Below are positions 16,795-26,428 of a stretch of DNA of 64,000 nt, one piece after another. The stretch is from Salipiger marinus (lineage in GTDB: Bacteria > Pseudomonadota > Alphaproteobacteria > Rhodobacterales > Rhodobacteraceae): assembly GCF_900100085.1 (NCBI RefSeq), contig NZ_FNEJ01000003.1, positions 186,001 through 250,000 on the forward strand. The letters run 5' to 3'. The notes beneath the pieces were generated by a model. That model did no database searches, was not told where the DNA came from, and saw only the letters and a list, made by a program, of their open reading frames with translations. Both the position numbers and the translations under genes were made by a program. Positions within the stretch are counted from its first letter, which is position 1. Each line of letters opens with the position of its first letter.

Positions 16795-17912
16795 GCGCCG
16801 AGGATCAGCCCGAAGCCGACCGCGTCGACGGCGCGCCGCATCCGCGCGACACCGCGCGGGTCTATGGTCAGGCCCGCGCCGAGGCGGATTTTCTGGCCGC
16901 CTTCGCCTCGGGTCGGCTGCATCATGGCTGGCTGCTGAGCGGGCCGCGCGGCGTGGGCAAGGCCACGCTGGCATGGCGCATCGCCGCCTTTCTGCTGACG
17001 GCCCCGGATCCGGCCGAGGAGGACGGGCTGTTCGGCGCCCCGCCCCCGCCCGCCAGTCTGGACGTGGCGCCGGATCATCCGGTGATCCATCGCCTGCGCG
17101 CCCTGTCAGAGCCGCGCCTGCATCTGCTGCGGCGCGGCTGGGATGACAAGACCAAGCGGCTGCGCGGCGTCATCACCGTCGAAGAAGTGCGCGCGCTGAA
17201 GCGGTTCGTTACCCTCTCGGCCACCGATGGCGGGCGGCGCGTGGTCATCGTGGATGCCGCCGACGAGATGAACCCCAACGCCGCCAATGCCATCCTGAAG
17301 CTGCTGGAGGAACCGCCCGCCCGCACCACGCTGCTGATGGTCAGCCACCAGCCGTCGCGGCTGCTGCCCACCATCCGCTCGCGCTGCCGCGAATTGCGGC
17401 TGATGCCGCTCGATGCGGCAGAGATGACGCAGGCGCTGGCACAGGCCGGGGCCGAGGTCGCCCCGCAGGAGGCTGCGGCGCTGGCGGAGCTGTCCGCCGG
17501 GTCGGTGGGCGAGGCGCTGCGGCTGCTGGGGCAGGACGGGCTGAAGCTTTATGCCGATCTGGTGGCGCTCGCGGACAGCCTGCCCCGGCTTGACCGGCAG
17601 AAAGCCATGGCGCTTGGCGAGGCCACCGCCGGGCGCGGCAACGAGGCGCGGCTGGACCAGCTGCTGACCCTGACCGACCGGCTGATGGCGCGGCTGGCGC
17701 GCACCGGGGTCACCGGGGCCGGGCCGCAGGTGGAAGCCGCCCCGCGCGAGGCGGAGATCCTGCGCCGTCTGGCCCCCAGCGCCGCGGCGGGCCGGGCCTG
17801 GGCGCAGCTGGCGCAGGAGGCGGGCGAACGCGCCCGCCATGCCCGCGCCGTCAATGTCGATCCGGCGGCGCTGGTGCTGGATCTGCTGCTGCAGTGGCGC
17901 AAACCCGCCTGA
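16791..17912 (+). CDS. holB: DNA polymerase III delta' subunit
   Basis: This 373-residue AAA+ clamp-loader subunit shows a P-loop-like SGPRGVGKATLAWR, a sensor/Walker B region VVIVDAADEMNPNAANAILK and LLEEPPARTTLLMVSHQPSR with the SRC motif RSRCRELRL. A helical C-terminal oligomerisation domain follows. It begins 4 bases inside tmk, the arrangement usual in alphaproteobacteria. Confidence 0.94.
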   Translation: MSAEDQPEADRVDGAPHPRDTARVYGQARAEADFLAAFASGRLHHGWLLSGPRGVGKATLAWRIAAFLLTAPDPAEEDGLFGAPPPPASLDVAPDHPVIHRLRALSEPRLHLLRRGWDDKTKRLRGVITVEEVRALKRFVTLSATDGGRRVVIVDAADEMNPNAANAILKLLEEPPARTTLLMVSHQPSRLLPTIRSRCRELRLMPLDAAEMTQALAQAGAEVAPQEAAALAELSAGSVGEALRLLGQDGLKLYADLVALADSLPRLDRQKAMALGEATAGRGNEARLDQLLTLTDRLMARLARTGVTGAGPQVEAAPREAEILRRLAPSAAAGRAWAQLAQEAGERARHARAVNVDPAALVLDLLLQWRKPA

Positions 17913-17939
17913 GCCGGGCCCGTGGCGGCGGGGCAGGAC

Positions 17940-17997
17940 GGGGGCTCTGCCCCCGCCCCCTGCGGGGGCTCCCCCGGGATATTTGGGGCCGCTGGAA
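17940..17997. repeat. Intergenic GC-rich repeat with CCCGGGATATTT core, copy 1
   Basis: Palindromic runs (GGGGGCTCTGCCCCC, CCCCCTGCGGGGG) are followed by CCCCCGGGATATTTGGGGCC. The same architecture recurs at 20128-20190. It sits between the convergent holB and mrp genes and probably forms a strong hairpin that could end transcription. Confidence 0.6.
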
Positions 17998-18018
17998 GCG
18001 CCGGGCGCGGGACTGTGG

Positions 18019-19080
<1,062 letters not shown>

Positions 19081-19247
19081 GGGTTCTTCCCTTCCTCTAC
19101 TGCAGGGCTGACGTAGGGTCGCCCTGCGTGGCGCGCAATTCTCGTCCGTGTTCCGCCCAATCCTTACGCTTAACCGTTTGCTTCCGCTCGAAAGGATGCG
19201 TTTTTGTCCATGCATCCGCTGCATAGCGGCATTGCCCAGCAACGGGA

Positions 19248-19275
19248 TTGTGCAACTGCAGCATATGCCCCATCT
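19248..19275 (+). promoter_or_regulatory. RpoH-type promoter for DUF1127/sRNA locus
   Basis: TTGTGC (19248-19253), a 14-base spacer and CCCCATCT (19268-19275) match the sigma-32 pattern TTGAAA/CCCCATNT, with an exact -10. Transcription would begin near 19282. That places the DUF1127 start at 19330 rather than the earlier in-frame ATG at 19276, which would fall before the transcript. Confidence 0.6.
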
Positions 19276-19329
19276 ATGGCTCAACAGACAGCGCAGGACC
19301 ACAACGGTCCGCAGACGAAAGACAAGACG

Positions 19330-19548
19330 ATGGCATATGCAACCGAACACAGCACTCACGCACACGGCGCACTTGAAGGCCGGACCGCCGGTCTGGTCGC
19401 CCGCCTCCGCGACGCTCTGGCACGGCGCAAGCTCTATCGCCAGACCATCCGCGAACTTGGCGCCCTGAGCAACCGCGAACTGAGCGATCTGGGGCTGCAC
19501 CGCTCCATGATCCGCCGGATCGCCTATCAGGCCGCCTACGAGGCGTAA
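19330..19548 (+). CDS. DUF1127 (YjiS-like) small basic protein
   Basis: The 72-residue protein's C-terminal half is the arginine-rich DUF1127 domain: LYRQTIRELGALSNRELSDLGLHRSMIRRI. In Rhodobacter sphaeroides the homologous gene RSP_6037 (CcaF1, an RNA-binding protein) is co-transcribed with, and lies just before, the CcsR1-4 sRNAs, under RpoHI/RpoHII control. Here the same order is seen: RpoH-type promoter, DUF1127, then the CCTCCTCCC hairpin array starting 14 bases after the stop. A role in stress-related RNA metabolism follows by analogy. Confidence 0.86.
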   Translation: MAYATEHSTHAHGALEGRTAGLVARLRDALARRKLYRQTIRELGALSNRELSDLGLHRSMIRRIAYQAAYEA

Positions 19549-19561
19549 GATTTCGAATACC

Positions 19562-19636
19562 CTCCGGCTCTCTCCTCCTCCCTGAGCCGGAGCGGTCCGG
19601 CGGCAGCCTCTCTCCTCCTCCCTGAGGCTGCCGCCG
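19562..19636 (+). ncRNA. Cuckoo/CcsR-type sRNA, unit 1
   Basis: Two hairpins present the same loop TCTCCTCCTCCCT: CTCCGGCTC/GAGCCGGAG (19562-19592) and CGGCGGCAGCCTC/GAGGCTGCCGCCG (19598-19636). Paired stem-loops exposing CCUCCUCCC define the cuckoo RNA family of Rhodobacteraceae. The loop is complementary to GGAGG ribosome sites. Confidence 0.8.
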
Positions 19637-19671
19637 AAAACAGATACCGGGGCCGCAAGGCCTCAAGAGCT

Positions 19672-19743
19672 TCGGAGCCCCTCTCCTCCTCCCTAGGGCG
19701 TTCGATGCGCGGCGGTCTCTCTCCTCCTCCCTGAGACCGCCGC
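19672..19743 (+). ncRNA. Cuckoo/CcsR-type sRNA, unit 2
   Basis: Hairpin one is the imperfect TCGGAGCCC(C)/GGGCGTTCGA stem with a bulged G (19672-19705). Hairpin two is the perfect 11-bp GCGGCGGTCTC/GAGACCGCCGC (19709-19743). Both loops carry TCTCCTCCTCCCT. This is the first of three near-identical units spaced 106 bases apart. Confidence 0.8.
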
Positions 19744-19777
19744 ACCCTTATACCGGGGCCGCTAAGCCCCAAGAGTT

Positions 19778-19849
19778 TCGGAGCCCCTCTCCTCCTCCCT
19801 GGGGCGTTCGATACGCGGCGGTCTCTCTCCTCCTCCCTGAGACCGCCGC
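19778..19849 (+). ncRNA. Cuckoo/CcsR-type sRNA, unit 3
   Basis: The hairpins at 19778-19811 and 19815-19849 have the same stems and CCTCCTCCC loops as unit 2, displaced by 106 bases. The spacer before it contains a small GGGGC/GCCCC stem that may guide processing of the polycistronic transcript. Confidence 0.8.
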
Positions 19850-19883
19850 ACCCTTATACCGGGGCCGCAAAGCCCCAAGAGTT

Positions 19884-19955
19884 TCGGAGCCCCTCTCCTC
19901 CTCCCTGGGGCGTTCGATACGCGGCGGTCTCTCTCCTCCTCCCTGAGACCGCCGC
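19884..19955 (+). ncRNA. Cuckoo/CcsR-type sRNA, unit 4
   Basis: The hairpins at 19884-19917 and 19921-19955 appear identical to unit 3 through stems and loops, and again lie 106 bases downstream. The near-perfect copy implies a recent tandem duplication. Confidence 0.8.
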
Positions 19956-19990
19956 ACCCTTATACCGGGGCCGCAAAGCCCCGCCGGATC

Positions 19991-20062
19991 GGAAGCCCAC
20001 TCCTCCTCCTGAGGGTTTTCGTGATTGAACGGCGGCGCCTCTCCTCCTCCCGGGCGCCGCCG
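19991..20062 (+). ncRNA. Cuckoo/CcsR-type sRNA, unit 5 (diverged, terminal)
   Basis: The first hairpin is weaker (GGAAGCCC/GGGTTTTC, 19991-20020) with loop ACTCCTCCTCCTGA. The second is CGGCGGCGCC/GGCGCCGCCG (20030-20062) with a CTCCTCCTCCC loop, and doubles as the intrinsic terminator of the whole array. Confidence 0.72.
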
Positions 20063-20074
20063 TTTTGCGTTTTT
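20030..20074 (+). terminator. Intrinsic terminator ending the DUF1127-sRNA transcript
   Basis: A 10-bp GC stem (20030-20039 with 20053-20062) is followed by TTTTGCGTTTTT. Its loop is the CCTCCTCCC motif, so the terminator is built from the last sRNA hairpin. Confidence 0.8.
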
Positions 20075-20127
20075 GGGCGGCTTTGCCGCAGCCGTTTCGG
20101 GACTCCGGGCGGCTTTGCCGCCCGGGC

Positions 20128-20190
20128 GGGGGGCGCTGCCCCCCTGACGGGCCTGCGGCCCGCCCCCCGGGATATTTCCGCCAAGAAGAA
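20128..20190. repeat. Intergenic GC-rich repeat with CCCGGGATATTT core, copy 2
   Basis: GGGGGCGCTGCCCCC, then a GGGCCTGCGGCCC palindrome, then CCCCCCGGGATATTTCCGCC and AAGAAGAA. Same plan as 17940-17997, but the inner palindrome differs by compensating changes, as expected of a folded element. It lies between the sRNA terminator and valS; the remaining bases 20191-20278 are the valS leader. Confidence 0.6.
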
Positions 20191-20278
20191 CACAGCCGCG
20201 TCGCGGGGTTTTGCGCCTGCGGCGCTTTTCCTTTGCCGGGGCATTCGCTAGAGGAACAGGGACCGCAACAGGACAGGC

Positions 20279-23200
20279 ATGGGGAACGCTGCCATGGCGA
20301 TGGAAAAGACCTTCAACGCGGCCGAGGCCGAGGCGCGGATCGCGGCGGAATGGGAGGCGCAGGGCGCCTTCGCGGCGGGGGCCAATGCCTCGCGCGCCGA
20401 AAGCTTCTGCGTGATGATCCCGCCGCCCAACGTGACGGGCTCGCTGCATATGGGCCATGCCTTCAACAACACGCTGCAGGACATCCTTGTGCGCTGGCAC
20501 CGGATGCGCGGCTTTGACACGCTGTGGCAGCCTGGACAGGACCATGCCGGCATCGCCACGCAGATGGTGGTGGAACGGGAACTGGCCCGCGCCGGGGAGC
20601 CGACCCGGCAGGAGATGGGCCGCGAGGCGTTTCTGGCCAAGGTCTGGGAGTGGAAGGCGCAGTCGGGCGGCACCATCATCGACCAGCTGAAGCGGCTTGG
20701 CGCTTCCTGCGACTGGTCGCGCAATGCCTTCACCATGTCCGGCGCCGAGGGCGCGCCCGAGGGCGAAGAGGGCAATTTCCACGATGCGGTGATCAAGGTC
20801 TTTGTCGACATGTATGACAAGGGGCTGATCTATCGCGGCAAGCGGCTGGTGAACTGGGATCCGCATTTCGAGACGGCGATTTCCGATCTGGAGGTCGAGA
20901 ATGCCGAAGTGCCGGGCCATATGTGGCATTTCAAATACCCGCTGGCGGGCGGCGAGACCTATACTTATGTCGAGAAGGACGAGGAAGGCCGCGTCATCCT
21001 GTCCGAGGAGCGCGATTACATCTCCATCGCCACCACCCGCCCCGAAACCATGCTGGGCGATGGCGCGGTGGCGGTGCATCCGTCTGACCCGCGCTATGCG
21101 CCCATCGTCGGCAAGTTCTGCGAGATCCCGGTGGGGCCCAAGGAGCACCGCCGTCTGATCCCGATCATCACCGACGAGCATCCCGATCCGGCCTTCGGCT
21201 CGGGTGCGGTGAAGATCACCGGCGCGCATGATTTCAACGACTATGGCGTGGCGAAACGCGCAGGCATCCCCTGCTACCGGCTGATGGACACCCGGGCGCG
21301 GATGCGCAGCGACGGCGTGCCCCATGCCGAGGCCGCCGCCGTGGCGCAGGAGGCCGCACAGGGCACCCGCGTGCTGGGCGAGCTGGAAACCGACGCGCTG
21401 AACCTTGTGCCCGACCATCTGCGCGGGCTTGACCGGATGGCCGCGCGCGAGGCGGTGGTGGCCGAGATCACCGCCGAAGGGCTGGCGGTGATGACCCGCG
21501 CCGACGATCCCCGTCTGGGGCGCGACGCGCTGAAGCCGGGGGCCGAGGGCGCCGAGGACGAGGTGCCGCTGGTCGAGGCCAAGCCGATCATGCAGCCCTT
21601 TGGCGACCGGTCCAAGGTCGTCATCGAGCCGATGCTGACCGACCAGTGGTTCGTGGACACCGCGCGCATCGTCGGGCCCGCGCTGGATGCGGTGCGCGAG
21701 GGCCGTGTGCGGATCCTGCCCGAAAGCGGCGAAAAGACCTATTACCACTGGCTGGAGAATATCGAGCCTTGGTGCATCAGCCGCCAGCTGTGGTGGGGCC
21801 ATCAGATCCCGGTGTGGTACGGGCTCAACCTTGATGCCGGGCAGTTCACCGATGACGAGGGTGATGCGGCGCTGGACGAGGTGGAGCTGCTGCGGCTGCT
21901 GACCGAAGGCTTTGTGCTGCGCGGCGCGCGGCATCACTGCGCGGCGGATTTCGACGGCGTGCGCGGCCAGTTCGGCGATGTGCTGGCGGGCCTGCCCGCT
22001 CCGCTGCACGCGATGCGGGTCGTCGAGGTGGCAAGCCGCGCCGAGGCCGAAGAGGCGCTGGCGGCGAGCCTTGCCGAGTATAACCTTTCTCAGGATCCGA
22101 CGCGGCTGGTCTATCCGGTCTGGCGCGATCCCGACGTGCTTGACACGTGGTTCAGCTCCGGGCTCTGGCCGATCGGCACGCTGGGCTGGCCCGACCAGAC
22201 AGCGGAGCTGCAGAAATACTTCCCCACCTCGGTGCTGGTCACCGGGCAGGACATCCTGTTCTTCTGGGTGGCGCGGATGATGATGATGCAGCTTGCCGTG
22301 GTGGGCGAGGTGCCGTTCCGCGACGTCTATCTGCATGGGCTCGTGCGCGACGCCAAGGGCAAGAAGATGTCCAAATCGCTGGGCAATGTCGTCGATCCGC
22401 TGGAGATCATCGACGAATACGGCGCCGACGCGCTGCGGTTCACCAATGCCGCCATGGCCTCCATGGGCGGGGTGCTGAAGCTCGACATGCAGCGCATCGC
22501 GGGCTACCGCAATTTTGGCACCAAGCTGTGGAATGCCTGCCGCTTTGCCGAAATGAACGGCGCGGTGGGTCTGGGCGGCGCGCGGCCCGTGCCGCAGGCC
22601 ACGGTCAACCGCTGGATCATCGGGGAGACCGCGCAGGTGCGCGAGGCGGTGGATGCGGCGCTGGCCGACTACCGCTTCAACGACGCGGCGAGCGCGCTTT
22701 ACGCCTTTGTCTGGGGCAAGGTCTGCGACTGGTATGTGGAATTTGCCAAGCCCCTGCTCGGCTCTGACGAGCCGGGCGTGGCGGATGAAACCCGCGCCAC
22801 CATGTCCTGGGTCATCGACCAGTGCCTGCTGCTGCTGCACCCGTTCATGCCCTTCATCACCGAGGATCTGTGGGGCTCGCTGGGCAGCCGCGCCAAGATG
22901 CTGGTGCATGGCGACTGGCCGGAGTACTCCGCCGCCGATCTGGTCGACCCCGAGGCCGAGGCCGAACTGCGCTGGGTCATCGCGGTGATCGAGGGCGTGC
23001 GGTCGGCCCGCGCGCAGATGCATGTGCCCGCCGGGCTGCATGTGCCGATGCTGGCCACGCAGATCGACGCGGGCGGTCGCACCGCATGGGCCCGCAACGA
23101 AGCGCTGATCCTGCGGCTGGCGCGCATCGAAGGTCTGAGCGAGGTGGAAAGCTTCCCCAAGGGCACCGTGACGGTGCCGGTGGGCGGCGCCACCTTTGGC

Positions 23201-23431
23201 CTGCCGCTGGCCGGGATCATCGACGTGGCCGGTGAAAAGGCGCGGCTGGAAAAGGCGCTGCAGAAGCTGGCCAAGGAACTGGGCGGCCTGCGTGGACGGC
23301 TCAACAACCCGGCCTTCGCCGACAGTGCCCCCGAAGAGGTGGTGGCCGAGACCCGCGACAACCTTGCCGCCCGCGAAGACGAAGAGGCCAAGCTGCGCGA
23401 GGCGCTGGCCCGTCTTGCCGAAATCGGCTGA
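20279..23431 (+). CDS. valS: Valyl-tRNA synthetase
   Basis: The class I synthetase has 1050 residues. The HIGH-type signature [15 protein letters not shown] lies near residue 45, then the editing domain ([40 protein letters not shown]) and the catalytic loop [17 protein letters not shown]. An anticodon-binding domain and a C-terminal coiled-coil arm ([20 protein letters not shown]) complete it. An insertion of about 90 residues around 21860-22100 makes it longer than E. coli ValS, which is common in this group. ATG 20279 has AGGAC in front; 20294 is an alternative. Confidence 0.97.
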   Translation: MGNAAMAMEKTFNAAEAEARIAAEWEAQGAFAAGANASRAESFCVMIPPPNVTGSLHMGHAFNNTLQDILVRWHRMRGFDTLWQPGQDHAGIATQMVVERELARAGEPTRQEMGREAFLAKVWEWKAQSGGTIIDQLKRLGASCDWSRNAFTMSGAEGAPEGEEGNFHDAVIKVFVDMYDKGLIYRGKRLVNWDPHFETAISDLEVENAEVPGHMWHFKYPLAGGETYTYVEKDEEGRVILSEERDYISIATTRPETMLGDGAVAVHPSDPRYAPIVGKFCEIPVGPKEHRRLIPIITDEHPDPAFGSGAVKITGAHDFNDYGVAKRAGIPCYRLMDTRARMRSDGVPHAEAAAVAQEAAQGTRVLGELETDALNLVPDHLRGLDRMAAREAVVAEITAEGLAVMTRADDPRLGRDALKPGAEGAEDEVPLVEAKPIMQPFGDRSKVVIEPMLTDQWFVDTARIVGPALDAVREGRVRILPESGEKTYYHWLENIEPWCISRQLWWGHQIPVWYGLNLDAGQFTDDEGDAALDEVELLRLLTEGFVLRGARHHCAADFDGVRGQFGDVLAGLPAPLHAMRVVEVASRAEAEEALAASLAEYNLSQDPTRLVYPVWRDPDVLDTWFSSGLWPIGTLGWPDQTAELQKYFPTSVLVTGQDILFFWVARMMMMQLAVVGEVPFRDVYLHGLVRDAKGKKMSKSLGNVVDPLEIIDEYGADALRFTNAAMASMGGVLKLDMQRIAGYRNFGTKLWNACRFAEMNGAVGLGGARPVPQATVNRWIIGETAQVREAVDAALADYRFNDAASALYAFVWGKVCDWYVEFAKPLLGSDEPGVADETRATMSWVIDQCLLLLHPFMPFITEDLWGSLGSRAKMLVHGDWPEYSAADLVDPEAEAELRWVIAVIEGVRSARAQMHVPAGLHVPMLATQIDAGGRTAWARNEALILRLARIEGLSEVESFPKGTVTVPVGGATFGLPLAGIIDVAGEKARLEKALQKLAKELGGLRGRLNNPAFADSAPEEVVAETRDNLAAREDEEAKLREALARLAEIG

Positions 23432-23469
23432 AGCTCTGCTCCCCTGCCCGGCTTCGGGCGGGGGATCCC

Positions 23470-24648
23470 TCAGAACGTGTGATCGAAGCTTACCGCGCAG
23501 TCGGTGGAGCGGAATTCATACAGCGCCACGTTGGAGTCGTTCTGCGTGATCTCGCAGGACAGTTCCGGCACCAGATCGCCGATCCGCAGATGCGGCGACC
23601 GGACCGACAGGCCAATGCTGCGGGACCGGTCTGCGCGCGGCTCTGCCAGTGCCGGAAAATCGCCCGCATACTGGCGCTGCTGCAGCCCGGCATTCACCCC
23701 CACCACCCCGAAGGATCCCAGCGCGCGGCGCAGTTCTGCGCTCAGCACCGTCTCGCGGTAGCGCAGGCGCGTGATCTGCGGCAGCGACTGGCTCAGCCCG
23801 AAGCTGAGGCTGTAGCCGGTGCGGGGGTCGATTTCGCCCTGATAGGCCACGACCGCGCTGCGGAACGGGCCGTCCAGCTGATCCAGCCGGTCATAATCGC
23901 GCTGTTCCAGCGTCAGCGCCCCTGACAGCGTGCTGGCCGGGGTCAGGTCATGGTCATGGATCAGCCGCAGCCCGAACCGCGTCGAGTCCGGGCCATCCTC
24001 TGCCGAGATGTCATAAGCAATCCGCCGCAGATAGGGGATGATCCGGGTCTGGCGGCCCAGCCCGCGCTGGCTCCATGTCAGGCTCAGCGTGCCGTCGAGA
24101 TGGTTCAGCCGGTCGGCGGGATAGTGATGGCGGCTGATCTCCAGCCCGTAGCTCAGCACGGCGCCCGAGTGCAGCAGACGGTCATAACTGGCCCGCCCGC
24201 CCAGCCGGAAGCCCACGCCGCTGTCTTCCACGCCGCCATCGATGATCAGGAACTGCCCGAACGGCGTGTCGAAGATCTGGTTGGAGGAGGTCTTGTTGAT
24301 ATTGGTCGAAGGCAGGATCGCCAGATCGACGCCAAAGCGCCACGGTCGCGCCCGCAGCACGGTGCCATAGGCGGCCTTGAGTTCGTCCAGCTCCTCGGCG
24401 CTCTGGCTGCTGCGCATCAGGATCAGAAGCTGGCGCTTGGCCGGATCGTGATCGCCGGACTGATAGGAGGCCTGCGCATAGCGAAAGCGCGCCAGACGGT
24501 TGTCGGGTTCCCGCATCAGAATCTGTGCGGCCTGAGCCCGGATCTGCGCGAGACGCGGGTCAGGAACCGGATCGGCCCGCAGGGACAGCGGCAGGAGGCA
24601 GGCCAGCAGAAGGGCGGCCAACAGAGGGAAGAAGGGGGTCTTGAGCAT
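23470..24648 (-). CDS. Slam-family (DUF560) surface lipoprotein assembly modulator, type XI secretion
   Basis: The product is 392 residues with a signal peptide (MLKTPFFPLLAALLLACLLP, cleaved after LRA). A short TPR-like N-terminal part (RFRYAQASYQSGDHDPAKRQ) follows. The remainder is alternating amphipathic strands (RFGVDLAILPSTNINKTSSN, ALTLEQRDYDRLDQLDGPFR) ending in Phe (SFDHTF), as expected for an outer-membrane barrel. Slams export or flip specific lipoproteins or haemophores, which are usually encoded next door. Here the neighbour is a lipoprotein gene broken by an IS. A perfect hairpin lies between the two, favouring the start at 24648 over 24696. Confidence 0.8.
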   Translation of the reverse strand: MLKTPFFPLLAALLLACLLPLSLRADPVPDPRLAQIRAQAAQILMREPDNRLARFRYAQASYQSGDHDPAKRQLLILMRSSQSAEELDELKAAYGTVLRARPWRFGVDLAILPSTNINKTSSNQIFDTPFGQFLIIDGGVEDSGVGFRLGGRASYDRLLHSGAVLSYGLEISRHHYPADRLNHLDGTLSLTWSQRGLGRQTRIIPYLRRIAYDISAEDGPDSTRFGLRLIHDHDLTPASTLSGALTLEQRDYDRLDQLDGPFRSAVVAYQGEIDPRTGYSLSFGLSQSLPQITRLRYRETVLSAELRRALGSFGVVGVNAGLQQRQYAGDFPALAEPRADRSRSIGLSVRSPHLRIGDLVPELSCEITQNDSNVALYEFRSTDCAVSFDHTF

Positions 24649-24666
24649 GGGACTGATCCGGCTGGC

Positions 24667-24684
24667 CCGGCCCGAAAGGGCCGG
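24667..24684 (-). promoter_or_regulatory. Intercistronic hairpin between lipoprotein and slam genes
   Basis: CCGGCCC-GAAA-GGGCCGG is a perfect 7-bp stem (UUUC loop in the minus-strand RNA). It lies between the lipoprotein stop and the slam start, and could stabilise the lipoprotein mRNA or partly stop transcription so that cargo exceeds transporter. Confidence 0.5.
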
Positions 24685-24700
24685 ACCGGTGGTCATCGTC

Positions 24701-25160
24701 TCACTCGGACAGAAGCAGCAAGCCGATAGCCTCTGATGTGGCGGTCGCGCCCGTGCCGGAGGTCAGCACCGCGGTGCCCTCCTGCGCGCCAAGAGCCACC
24801 AGCCGGCCGTTCATCTGGCCGAAGCGGCCAGCCCCGTCCATGTCGATATCGGCGCTGACCGCGCCCATGGCAATGTCGTCACCGGTCAGCGTGCCGGTGG
24901 CGGAATAGGTGAATTCCGTATCGCTGATGCGCCCGGCAATATCGAGCGAGCCGCCCAGCGACTGAACCGAAGTGCTGACGCAGCCGCGCGTGCCGCTCTC
25001 GCAGGCGGCGTTGGTTGCATATTCGGTGAAGTTATCGGCGCGGCCCGCCAGACGCCCCGTGGTGAAATTGGCGGTGGCGGTGGCATCCCCGACAAAGGTC
25101 GCCTCTGGCGCCCGCTCCATCGCGGCCAGCATCTGGCCGCTCATCCGGGCACGGTCCGGA
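24701..25160 (-). pseudogene. Slam-associated lipoprotein, 3' part (split by IS3 element)
   Basis: This is the C-terminal 150 or so residues of a surface lipoprotein: FVGDATATANFTTGRLAGRA, SLGGSLDIAGRISDTEFTYS and GRFGQMNGRLVALGAQEGTA. The strand-turn pattern and the terminal GRFG/GAQEG motifs resemble the 8-strand C-terminal barrel of TbpB-like and haemophilin-like Slam cargo. A putative disulphide pair is visible (CESGTRGC). Removing the IS and one GGA copy joins it in frame to 26429-26625, giving an uninterrupted gene of about 217 codons. A start at ATG 25144 in the fragment would lack any export signal. Confidence 0.8.
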
Positions 25161-25241
25161 TGAGCTACCCCCTGAAAATCGGACAGTGACGGAAGCTACG
25201 ATCTGACGTCTGCTGGTCTCCAAGAACGAGGAGATCAGGAC

Positions 25242-25538
25242 ATGAGGAAACGCAGGAACCATGACGCGGGCTTTAAGGCTCGTGTGGCGCTGGAAGCCGT
25301 GAAGGGCGAGCGCACGGTGTCGGAACTGGCCGCCGAATACGGCGTGCATCCGACGATGATCCATCAGTGGAAGAAGGCGCTGCTTGAGGGGGCGTCGGAC
25401 ATCTTCGAGCGCGGCGGCAGAACGCAGGCAACCGAGGTCGATGAGGAGACGGTCCGGTCCTTGCACGCGAAGATCGGGGAACTGGCCGTCGCCAACGATT
25501 TTTTGTCGCGAAAGCTCAAGCCCTGGACCGGGAAGTGA
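25242..25538 (+). CDS. IS3-family transposase OrfA
   Basis: The 98-residue protein has a helix-turn-helix (FKARVALEAVKGERTVSELA, then AEYGVHPTMIHQWKK) and a leucine-zipper-like C-terminal helix (VRSLHAKIGELAVANDFLSR). It overlaps orfB by 4 bases; IS3 elements usually make the OrfAB fusion by -1 frameshifting in this region. Confidence 0.92.
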   Translation: MRKRRNHDAGFKARVALEAVKGERTVSELAAEYGVHPTMIHQWKKALLEGASDIFERGGRTQATEVDEETVRSLHAKIGELAVANDFLSRKLKPWTGK

Positions 25539-26389
25539 GGTGCAAGATGATCGAACGCGACCATCCTGCCCTGTCGGTGGGCGCGCAGTGCCGCCTGCTG
25601 TCGATCTCGCGATCCTCGTTCTACTACGCGCCGAAGGGCGAGACCGAGATGAACCTCGCCCTCATGCTGATGATCGACAAGCAGTTTCTGGAGACGCCCT
25701 TTTACGGCGTGCGGCAGATGACGTGGCACTTGCAGAACGAGGGCCATGTCGTGAACCAGAAGCGCATCCGGCGGCTGATGCGGCTCATGCGCCTGATGCC
25801 GATCTACCAGAAACCCGACACCAGCAAGCCCGCCAAGGGGCACAAAACCTATCCCTACCTGCTGGGCGGGCTGCGGGTTGATCGACCCAACCAGGTCTGG
25901 TGCGCTGACATCACCTACCTGCCGATGCGCCGCGGCTTTCTCTATCTGGTCGCCGTCATGGACTGGTCCACCCGCAAGGTTCTGGCGTGGCGGATATCGA
26001 ACACGCTGGAGGCCGACTTCTGCGTCGAGGCGCTGAACGAAGCCGTCCACCGCTTCGGCCCGCCCCAGATCATGAACACGGATCAGGGTAGCCAGTTCAC
26101 GTCCTTCGCCTGGACTGACCGGCTGAAACGGCTCGGCACCCGGATCTCAATGGACGGCAAGGGGCGCTGCCTCGACAACATCTTCATCGAGCGGCTCTGG
26201 CGATCCCTGAAATATGAATGCGTCTACCTGCACGCCTGGGAAACCGGATCGCAGGCCAAAGCCGGAATCGGCCGCTGGATCACCTTCTACAACCACCATC
26301 GCCCACACACTGCCCATGGCGGACAGCCGCCCGCCGTGGTCTACTTCAACCACATTGAAACCGATCAGCAGGTGCAGGCAGTAGCTTAA
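25535..26389 (+). CDS. IS3-family transposase OrfB (DDE integrase)
   Basis: The 284-residue protein has an N-terminal HTH_21-like part (YGVRQMTWHLQNEGHVVNQK, then RIRRLMRLM) and a complete rve catalytic core: WCADITYLP (first Asp), MNTDQGSQFTS (second Asp) and DNIFIERLWRSLKYE (Glu). All three catalytic acids are intact. An in-frame initiation codon is present at 25535 (GTG), but expression as OrfAB is more likely. Confidence 0.94.
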   Translation: MRCKMIERDHPALSVGAQCRLLSISRSSFYYAPKGETEMNLALMLMIDKQFLETPFYGVRQMTWHLQNEGHVVNQKRIRRLMRLMRLMPIYQKPDTSKPAKGHKTYPYLLGGLRVDRPNQVWCADITYLPMRRGFLYLVAVMDWSTRKVLAWRISNTLEADFCVEALNEAVHRFGPPQIMNTDQGSQFTSFAWTDRLKRLGTRISMDGKGRCLDNIFIERLWRSLKYECVYLHAWETGSQAKAGIGRWITFYNHHRPHTAHGGQPPAVVYFNHIETDQQVQAVA

Positions 26390-26428
26390 CTCAGCCGGAA
26401 ATCTGTCCAAGGATCGGGGAGTAGCTCA

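Larger units (their letters stand above)
25161..26428 (+). mobile_element. Complete IS3-family insertion sequence, 1268 bp
   Basis: The left end is TGAGCTACCCCC... and the right end, read inward, TGAGCTACTCCCC...; both arms continue to GGACAG. A 3-bp target duplication GGA is present (25158-25160 and 26429-26431), as expected of IS3. The intact orfA/orfB pair and clean ends indicate a recent, possibly still mobile insertion. The element lies antisense to the lipoprotein gene it splits. Confidence 0.92.

Noticed and set aside
19672-19955. CRISPR array
   Set aside because: The 106-base period consists of near-identical whole units with internal stem-loops; there are no short repeats separated by unique spacers and no cas genes.
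19748-23041. A 1097-codon open frame antisense to valS and the sRNA array
   Set aside because: High GC with strong third-position bias leaves the antisense frame open. The protein is low-complexity, His/Arg/Gly-rich with no domain, and valS on the other strand is unmistakable.
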